Below, piece after piece: positions 1 through 6,120 of a DNA stretch of 13,664 nt. Every line of letters starts with the position of its first letter. Position 1 is the first letter of the stretch. Both the position numbers and the translations under genes were made by a program. The stretch covers positions 186,875-200,538 of the forward strand of contig MU631404.1 of assembly GCA_026770615.1 (NCBI GenBank). The letters are read 5' to 3'. The stretch is from Pavlovales sp. CCMP2436 (lineage: Eukaryota; Haptophyta; Pavlovophyceae; Pavlovales). The notes below the pieces were generated by a model. The model had not been told where the DNA came from. It saw nothing but the letters and a program-made list of their open reading frames with translations, and did no database searches.

Positions 1-70
<70 letters not shown>
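1..70. repeat. Poly-G homopolymer
   Basis: Seventy uninterrupted G residues open the window, followed by TCA and seven more G. A homopolymer this long at the edge is either a true G tract at a contig end or a base-calling/assembly artefact (two-colour chemistries report missing signal as G). Shorter G runs occur elsewhere in the window, for instance around 9294-9303 and 13323-13333. Confidence 0.95.
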
Positions 71-71
<1 letters not shown>

Positions 72-667
72 CAGGGGGGGCCGGCACGTGTGCAGACGAG
101 GCAGGTTTCGAAGGGGTTGTGTGGCCATTGTGCGCGTCAGCGGCGAAGGCCAGCACGTAGCAACGTGGCAGGTCGAAGGGAGAAGATGGGTTGGTCAGCG
201 GCGGAGATCGGCACACAAGGACATCTCCGCGCACAGCTCAAGCGTCCGCCACTCACCTGAACGAGTCGTCGGCGGGCGAGCGAAAATTTAGCGGATATAA
301 TTAGACGTTTTCAAAAGAAAGCTCCGCGTAAGCCCTCACTGGTAGGTTGTTCCATGCCCCCCCACGAGTGAAGTGACGCATGATTGAATGCACCGCCGAT
401 CTGGCCACCCCGCCACTCCGCCGTCCGGCGAGCCCCTGTCGACGCTCGTGATTTTGGAACAACGAATATGTGGCTTGTGAGTGCCCCTCACTATTATTAA
501 GCGCTGGTGGAGCCCGCTGCTGCCTGTGGACTGACCCCACGCATATCTCGGCGAGCTGCGCACAGCGCACGTCATTCTAAAATATCTGTGTGTTTGAAAA
601 AATCCGAAGCGCGCGAAGACCAACGCCTTTTACGCCCAACGGAACCCGCGGTCGCGCCCACCGCCCG
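71..667. other. Gene-free upstream stretch
   Basis: No open frame here shows a recognisable domain or connects to the downstream gene. The short frames on both strands are arginine- and serine-rich, as expected from random GC-rich DNA. It presumably holds the promoter and 5' UTR of the CDT2-like gene. A weak AT-rich patch lies at 575-600, but no convincing TATA box or other core-promoter element can be fixed. Confidence 0.5.
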
Positions 668-2296
668 ATGTCGCGGGGCATGAGCCTCGCCGGCTCGATC
701 ATGCACCGCGAAATCAGGGGCTCTCGTGCGCGCCGCCACGGCCCGGCTCGCACTCGCGCGCGCGCACCCGCCGCCCGGCGCTCGCTCACGTCCAACCCCG
801 CGCCTCCTGTCCGCGCCACGTCCCCATCTGCTTGCTTGCGCGCGCGGGCGCAGGCTTCCGGCCCGTCTTGCTCGCGGAGTCTGTGTCGTACCGGGAGGTG
901 GCGGTCTTTGACGTCTTGAACACTGAGGGCCAGGCAACACTCCCGTTCGCGCTCAAATTTGGGCGCACGGCAGGCAGCGCGCACCAGTTTGCCGTGGCGG
1001 ACGAGGAGGGCTGCCTCGCGCTCTTCGAGCTCTGCGCCGACGACCCGAGCAGCCACGCGCTCAAGCAGCACTGGGAGGCGCACAAGAACGCGATATTCGA
1101 CGTTGCGTGGCTCGCTGACGACAGGCAGGTCGTGACCGCCGGCGGCGACCAGACCGTGCGCGTGTGGGACGTGGAGCACCGGCAGTCGCTCTGCTGCGGC
1201 CACGACCACACGGGCTCGATCAAGTCCGTCGCGACGCGCGCCGACTCGCCGCACCTGGTTGTGACAGCCGGCCGCGACGGGCAGATATTGCTGTGGGACA
1301 CGCGCGCAGCCTCGGCCCGGCCGACGCTCACGCCGGTGCTGCGCATCGAGAACGCGCACGGCAACCGAGTCGACCGGCGGAAGCGGCCGCGCCTCAACTC
1401 GCACAAGAGCGTGACGAGTGTGCATTTCCTTCCGTGGCAGCACGCGCTCGCGTCGGCGGGTGCCTCGGACTGGTGCGCACGCGGTGGCGCCCGCAAGCCT
1501 CGCCCCCCCGCCCCGCTCGTTCCCCGCGCCCCGCGGCTCACTGCAACAACCCCGCCGCGCCGCCCACGCCGCGCGCCGCAGCAAGATCAAGTTTTGGGAC
1601 CTCCGCACCGCGGGCTGCGCCGAGCAGCTCTGTGACATCGACGCGACGCCCGCGGGCGCGCCGTCTGACGCGCGCACGCGCGGCTTCTGCTGCCTGGACG
1701 TGGACGAGAAGAATTTGCGACTGCTCGGCGGCACGACTGGCGGGCAGATCCACATCTATGACCTGATGCGCCCGTCGCTCGGCGCGATCCACACGCTGGA
1801 GGGGCATTCGTCCGACACCTTTTACGTCAAGGCTGTCATGAGCCCCGACGGTAGGTACGTGGCCTCGGGCTCGAGCGACAAGATCGCCTACGTGTGGGAC
1901 GTGCAGCGGCCGAGCGCGCCGCCAGTGCGGCTGGTCGGCCACGGCGGCGAGGTGACAACGCTCGACTTCTGCCGCGCGCACGATGACCGCCTCGCGCTCG
2001 CGCTCGCCACCTGCTCGGACGACGGCACCGTGCGCGTCTGGGCGCGCGAGAAGGCCTCGGAGTCGGAGCGCATGTTCATCACGCCGGCGCGCGCGCCCCG
2101 AGAAACTCGGCTCCGATCGCCCGCGGCCGGCGGGCCAGATGCCACTTCCGGCGCGCCGAGCCCGGGCGACGCGGAGGCGTCGGCGGCGCGGACCTCTCCG
2201 GCGAGCCTCGTCCGCTCGCGGACCATCGTGGATTTTTGGGCGAGCACGCCGCGCCGTCCGCAGCCGGACGGGGAGCCACGAGAGCCGGCGAGCTAG
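668..2296 (+). CDS. DTL: CDT2/DTL-like WD40 substrate receptor of the CRL4 ubiquitin ligase (three exons)
   Basis: Exons are 668-725, 854-1472 and 1582-2296, giving 463 residues. Both introns (128 and 109 bp) start GTGCGC and end CAG, and removing them keeps one frame and restores family-like sequence across each junction. The WD40 propeller spans about residues 55-360. Two WDxR signatures, WDTR and WDLR, are the DDB1-contact motif of CRL4 receptors. Blocks such as EAHKNAIFDVAW, GGDQTVRVWD, DTFYVKAVMSPDGRYVASGSSD and LATCSDDGTVRVW follow the CDT2 order. In known systems CDT2 brings Cdt1, Set8 and p21 to CUL4-DDB1 when they bind PCNA on chromatin, preventing re-replication. Near the C terminus SRTIVDFW (2216-2239) resembles the degenerate PIP box of animal CDT2. 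The C-terminal tail is much shorter than in animals. The ATG at 668 was chosen because exon 1 plus exon 2 matches the family N terminus in length; the ATG at 680 is an alternative. Confidence 0.85.
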
Positions 2297-2314
2297 ATAG
2301 AGCAGCTGCAATGA

Positions 2315-2366
2315 TGAATCATTATAATGGAATGAAGCTATGAATCATTATAATGGAATGAAGCTA
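2315..2366. repeat. Perfect 26-bp tandem duplication
   Basis: Two identical 26-bp units lie head to tail at 2315-2340 and 2341-2366. Each contains CATTATAATG, a perfect 10-bp palindrome. With no mismatch between copies the duplication is recent or under constraint. It begins 19 bp after the CDT2-like stop codon, so it lies in the 3' UTR or at the transcript end. Confidence 0.9.
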
Positions 2367-2491
2367 GAGTTTGGATTGAGTATACCCGCGTTAATACTTC
2401 CCGGCACATAACGGTGGTACCATTGGGCACACGTACTACGTTGGGTTCTCAACAGTTGAAAAAAATACCATTAACATTTTGTGTATATTTC

Positions 2492-2539
2492 TTTATTTAC
2501 GTACGAGCACTCACTTTTTATTTTTAGTGGGCGCGTGTC
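2492..2539. repeat. Dispersed hairpin sequence, copy A
   Basis: This stretch matches 10866-10911 at about 40 of 48 aligned positions, with a 2-bp gap. Both share TTTATTTACGT, GAGCACTCA and a T-rich loop. GCACTCACT can pair with AGTGGGCGC across the loop, with one mismatch and one G-T wobble. It lies about 195 bp after the CDT2-like stop codon. Its nature is unknown: candidates are a small non-autonomous element or a 3'-end signal. Confidence 0.6.
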
Positions 2540-2566
2540 TACTATACTGTATGTACGACAGCCAGC

Positions 2567-2950
2567 TCAATTCAGTTCAGCCAGCTTGGGTGTATAGATT
2601 ATACGGTATATGTTTTTCGAGTCCTTCAATCGTAATTTGAGCACAATTTTACCATTCTTTGTATGACTATGTAATTTGCTAAGGAACTGAGCCTCAGTCT
2701 CAAAATCGTCCTTCTTATACCCGCGACCCCCTGTACATCTTACAATTATAACGTAAAGACGCCAAGAAGCAAAAAAGAAGTTCATGTACATATGGCCAGT
2801 GCGGAGGTTCCGACAAAAAAAAAACCGGACTCCAACCTGGGAATAGGTCCAGGACTGGGGATTTTCAGAAGGGATGACGGCCAGTTTGGAGTTTAAAATT
2901 TTTGAATTTTTTGAAAAAGGCATTGGGAGCCCATTGCAATGCCGAAACAC
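2567..2950 (-). CDS. Unrecognised 127-codon open frame (doubtful)
   Basis: An ATG-to-stop frame of 127 codons lies in AT-rich DNA unlike the GC-rich host genes. The product is basic and rich in lysine, phenylalanine, tyrosine and isoleucine, and its second half (GYKKDDFETEAQFL onward) looks more protein-like than its first. I recognise no domain, signal peptide or transmembrane segment, and no intron signals are obvious. It could be a remnant of a foreign or mobile element, or chance. Confidence 0.2.
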   Translation of the reverse strand: MFRHCNGLPMPFSKNSKILNSKLAVIPSENPQSWTYSQVGVRFFFCRNLRTGHMYMNFFFASWRLYVIIVRCTGGRGYKKDDFETEAQFLSKLHSHTKNGKIVLKLRLKDSKNIYRIIYTPKLAELN

Positions 2951-2954
2951 GCCT

Positions 2955-3061
2955 GCATAAATATGGGCCAGGTGGTGCGTATATTAAAAAGGTGCGGCTC
3001 GCATAAATAGGTGGTCACCAGGTGATCCGCATAAATACGAGTGATGTGGTCCGCATGAATA
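2955..3061. repeat. Array of five GCATAAATA-type nonamers
   Basis: Copies start at 2955 (GCATAAATA), 2977 (GCGTATATT, degenerate), 3001 (exact), 3029 (exact) and 3053 (GCATGAATA). Starts are 22, 24, 28 and 24 bp apart, all in one orientation, and the spacers are rich in GGTGGT and GGTGAT. The first spacer contains CCAGGTGGTGCG, which recurs exactly inside the heptamer array on the other side of the retrotransposon (9891-9902). Function unknown. Confidence 0.6.
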
Positions 3062-3152
3062 ATAAATATAACAAGTGCCCGTAACTATGATCGCACTTAT
3101 TTATATACGTGGCAGTATCAGGCTCTTTACTATACCGGTCTGCATGCATTAT

Positions 3153-3461
3153 TGTCAGGAGCCTAAGTGTTTCACACACTTTGGCTCTGTCCGGTTCGCC
3201 ATCGGACTGCCCGGATTTTAATATCCCGGGCTCAGCTGCCGTCTCGACTCCTCTACGGCTGCTCTCGACGCCTCTTCAGCTCTCTTGTCAGGGTCTCTTA
3301 CTTACTAAGAGACCTTGTGACACAGCTTCAGACCACCTGCTCTGTGTCGTATCGCCCTACGCCTCTTAGCTGTTCCTGCTCTCTCGTTAGCCGCTTCACC
3401 GCGACTCGGACTCGATCCCCCCTAGCTCTCGCTGCAGACCTCGCACTATCGCATCCTAACA
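3153..3461 (+). repeat. 5' long terminal repeat
   Basis: The boundaries come from alignment with 9376-9684: both copies start TGTC, end CTAACA and are 309 bp long. Prominent hairpins are 3159-3187 (12-bp stem, one mismatch in this copy), 3292-3314 (perfect 9-bp stem, 5-nt loop) and GACACAG/CTGTGTC at 3319-3348. A fourth GC stem encloses an AT-rich TTTTAATAT loop near 3218-3230, which could hold a TATA-type element. The 5' LTR is expected to carry the promoter for the genomic RNA. Confidence 0.95.
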
Positions 3462-4876
3462 TGGTGGACCCTCAGGGATTCGAGTTCCACGGAGGCGCGT
3501 CGGCAGGGTTGCGCTTCAACCACTTCAAGCTGCGCGACCCGGCCCACTTCCCTATCTAGGTGGCGATGCTTCTCACGTACATGCAGTCGGACGAGAAGAT
3601 CAACCTCTCGTGCGTCTTCAATCTCATCTCGCTCCAGCGCTCGCACAGGGAGAGCGCGCTCCAGTGGCTCGACCGCGTGCAGCGCGCCTTCAATTCCATC
3701 TCGCACCTTTCCTTCAAGCTCGAGGATCTGATCCTGTTCATTTCGCTGCGCGGGCTTGGCGAATCTTACTCCTCGCTCGTGCAGTCGACCATCAACGACC
3801 CCGCCAATGAGCGGCGCCTCGCTTCTGACGTCCTCGCGACCCTGCGCGAGAACCTCGCCGCCATCACGATGCTCTCCAACACCAACGTCGCCGACAGGCG
3901 CAGCGTGAACGTGATCACTTACAGCGCGGACTCCAACCGCAGCTCCAACAACTCTCGCGGCGCGGCGCGTGGCGGGCGCGGCAACCTCGCGCAGGGCGGG
4001 CGCGGTAGCGGTCGCAACCCTCCGCTGAGCCGCCCCGCTATTCCTTTCCCCAAGCAGGTCGCGCGCGACGAGCGCCCTCGCGACGAGCGCCCTCCTTCGT
4101 GCTACATGTGCAAGCTTCACAACCAGGCCTCGGACCACCACCCGCGCGATCGCCCTGCCGCTTCCTACTACGGCATCCCCACGGTCAAGGCGGTCGACCT
4201 CGATGAGCAGACTCAGCAGCTGCGCAAGAAGCCATCGTCCTTTGTCAACATGGTCCAGGTCTCGCGCAACACGTACGGCCCCGACAATTCTGACGTGCGC
4301 ACTATCTCCTACGACGAGATCTACCCGCCGCCCTTCACCCGCAAGCTGCCGCACTTCGAAAAATTCAAAGCTGCTGCTCGCCTTGAGCGCTTCGAGTGCT
4401 CCGCCGCCTACATCGCTTCCTGCGCCAAGCCCTTCGAGCGCTCCACCGTCGACATCTCCTCCAAGTTCATTGCCGGCAAGACCAAGCTGCTCTTCAACTT
4501 CATCGTGGTGATCGTCTTCATCTTCGGGTTCATCGCGACCATATTCCTCTCGGCCATCGCAACGGCCAAGCCCTCCCACGCCTTCTCAAATGGCAACGGG
4601 CAGGAGATCATCAACTCGGGCGGCCTGGCACAGCTGACAGCCTACTTCGAGATCTCCAAGGTGTACTCCCTTCTCGGCAAGGGCTTCCAGGACTCCCTCT
4701 CGCAGATGAGCGACTCGGGCCTCTTCGACTCCGGCTCGAAACTCAACCTCGGGCCGATGGACTACCTGCCCTTCCTGACCGACGTGCAGCCCACGAACAT
4801 GCACGCTTCCGCTGCCAACTCCTCCAAGATCGTGTGCAAGTACAAGGGCACCCTCTCTGTTGGCTACCGCCTGATG
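3461..4876 (+). pseudogene. Copia gag and protease N-terminal half, with a transmembrane segment
   Basis: The frame opens at the ATG spanning the LTR/primer-site junction and continues past an in-frame TAG (3557-3559) to the nested insertion. The first third (HRESALQWLDRVQRAFNSI onward) is a helical copia-type capsid region. An Arg/Gly-rich stretch follows (about residues 165-190), then a cysteine/histidine cluster CYMCKLHNQASDHH (from 4100) in place of the usual CX2CX4HX4C knuckle. Codons 343-367 (4487-4561) encode a continuous hydrophobic segment, LLFNFIVVIVFIFGFIATIF and a few more residues, a predicted membrane span not usual in copia Gag. The protease active-site motif FDSGS (4724-4738) follows, with a second DSG just upstream (4712). 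The protease is cut by the insert and resumes at 6121. Codon use is consistent throughout, so the membrane segment belongs to the real frame. Confidence 0.85.
3462..3483 (+). promoter_or_regulatory. tRNA primer-binding site
   Basis: The sequence directly after the LTR starts TGG, complementary to the tRNA CCA end. Its complement reads as a full tRNA 3' end: T-loop TCGAAT, T-stem strand CCCTG with the invariant C first, acceptor strand AGGGTCC, discriminator A, then CCA. Complementarity therefore seems to reach into the T-loop, about 22 nt. The primer tRNA should begin GGACCCT; its amino acid cannot be named from this. The site overlaps the presumed gag start codon. Confidence 0.8.
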
Positions 4877-5051
4877 GCTGACCCCACGTTAAAGGGGGGT
4901 CTGCTGGCAGTCACTTGCAGAGGGGGGGTCTGGGGATCCTCCCCCAGCGAAGCGAAAAATTGAAATTTGGTGCCTACTTTAACTCAATTTGGCTTACACT
5001 GTTGACGTCACCGTCATGCGCGCGCGTGTCTCAGTCTTGACGCGCCCTGAC

Positions 5052-5771
5052 TCACGCGAGCTGCCTTCCAATGCAGAGCTCCTTCACGCGCTGGGCGTCG
5101 ACCTGCACGTCGTTGCTCAGGTGAGCGAGAGGCTCCCACGTGTTGCAATCCTCGCCGTAGTCCTTTCACTTGATGAGCCACTGCTCCTGGCGGTAGTATG
5201 TGCGGTACTGCAGCACCTTCTCCACCTCCCACTCGTCGTCCGACGTCGGCATCTCCGCGCGGATCTGCTGGAGCGAGTCGGGCGAGATGACAAACCGCCG
5301 AGTGCTGTGCTCGGCGCGGCGCGAACCTTGCCGCGCCTCGACGAGCTCCACGTCTGGCACGCGCACTCGCCGCGCTGCCACGAGCTCCTCGATGTCCGAG
5401 AGGGTGAACGTCGACGATCCCGGCTCTCGAGCACAGCGTCTTTGGTCGCCGCCATGAGCATTTTTGCCTCTGACGTCCACCCGGATGCTTTCCCCGTCAG
5501 TTGTCTCTCGACGCGCGCCACGACCTCCCAGCACTGCGAGGGATGCTTTGCAGGCCGATGGATCGGCTCCGGCTGCGCTAACAAAAACACGGCGGCCTGG
5601 GTGGAGCATGCGTGCTGCGCCCTCCGTGCGCGAGCCATCGATCATGGACCCAAAGAGGAGGAGCAGCGAAGCCAAAGCCGACGCGCACCACATCGACGGG
5701 TACAATGCAATTTCACGATGGACGTCACTATGTATTTTGAAATTTGAGCTCCTCAAAATCGCTCGAAGCAT
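5052..5771 (-). pseudogene. Chromodomain protein gene remnant in the nested insertion
   Basis: On the - strand a frame from about 5771 runs to a TGA at 5166-5168 and, read past it, to a second TGA at 5052-5054. The segment DEWEVEKVLQYR, QWLIK, then KDYGEDCNTWEPLAHL is a clear chromodomain, the fold that binds methylated histone tails. The first stop sits exactly where the conserved Trp after LIK (second aromatic-cage residue) should be, consistent with TGG to TGA. The other cage positions are W (in EWEV) and Y (in KDY). The chromodomain is at the C terminus, as in integrases of Ty3/gypsy chromoviruses, but no integrase core was found upstream. The N-terminal part is unrecognised; the adjacent frame has a possible start (MAATKDAVLE, ATG at 5456) that would need a frameshift to join. 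The true 5' end is unresolved. Confidence 0.6.
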
Positions 5772-6084
5772 TACCTTTTCCTTCGCATGCTGGTCAACTC
5801 GTGGGGCGCTCGCGCTCGGACCATACCACCGGGTGCTCGTGGCGAGGCCATAGCCGCGAGAATAAACTGATCGGGCAAATCGTTGGTCGTCGTTCGCTTG
5901 TCGTCGTCGTCGTGAGACCAGTCGTCGTGTGCGTCGGCGACGACCGTCGTGCGTGACAGGTGGCCAAGAAGTGGTCGGATCAGTTTATTCTCCCGGCTAT
6001 CGCCTCGCCATAAGCATCCGATGGGATGGTCCAAGCGCGATGCGCTGAATCCCAGCCCGTCATGAAAAGGAAAAGGTTATCTGC
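5768..6084. repeat. Large imperfect inverted repeat (fold-back structure)
   Basis: The left arm 5768-5872 pairs with the right arm 5978-6084 around a 105-bp loop rich in GTCGTCG. The inner 62 bp of each arm (5811-5872 and 5978-6039) match at about 54 positions. The outer parts are weaker, but both end in a shared ACCTTTTCCTT block. Such a structure fits a fold-back or MITE-like element, or an RNA hairpin if transcribed. It lies next to the right end of the nested insertion, ending 28 bp before the duplicated target site. Confidence 0.85.
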
Positions 6085-6120
6085 ACCCCAACTCCCCTAT
6101 AGCATGGATGCGGCCTGATG

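Larger units (their letters stand above)
2297..3152. other. AT-rich stretch between the CDT2-like gene and the retrotransposon
   Basis: Base composition drops sharply from the GC-rich gene to an AT-rich sequence with A and T runs. It includes the 3' UTR of the CDT2-like gene (no AATAAA seen), a 26-bp tandem duplication, one copy of a dispersed hairpin sequence, an unrecognised 127-codon frame on the - strand and a motif array at 2955-3061. The composition suggests inserted or decayed mobile DNA. No gene can be assigned with confidence. Confidence 0.6.
4877..6112. mobile_element. Nested insertion in the copia protease with 8-bp target duplication
   Basis: GCCTGATG occurs at 4869-4876 and again at 6113-6120. 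Removing one copy plus the 1,236 bp between rejoins the protease region, from GTLSVGYRL before the insert to the VDNFYVSPDV block after it. Eight-bp duplications are typical of hAT and P-type DNA transposons, but I see no convincing terminal inverted repeats at 4877 and 6112, so the class is open. The left end has long G runs and a CTGGGG/CCCCAG hairpin (about 4931-4948). The insert contains a chromodomain pseudogene on the - strand and a large fold-back repeat near the right end. Confidence 0.75.

Noticed and set aside
1888..2311. Long - strand frames opposite the CDT2-like exons and opposite the pol region
   Set aside because: They are mirror frames of GC-rich codons, arginine/alanine-rich with no domains, and they run through the CDT2-like introns and exons alike.
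3167..3460. Open frame of about 100 codons through both LTRs
   Set aside because: The frame is open in both copies, but the LTRs are poor in stop-prone trinucleotides and a second frame is also largely open. In the 3' copy it is only the overrun of the shifted pol frame. No protein features are seen.
3557..3559. TAG as a sense codon or programmed readthrough in gag
   Set aside because: TAG terminates the CDT2-like gene and the pol frame in this window, and the element has several other disabling lesions, so a simple nonsense mutation is more likely.
5003..5010. TGACGTCA palindrome as a regulatory CRE site
   Set aside because: A single 8-bp match inside a degraded nested element with no linked promoter is expected by chance in this composition.
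4989..5747. 252-codon + strand frame in the nested insertion
   Set aside because: It lies opposite the chromodomain frame, has no recognisable domain and is well explained as its antisense shadow.
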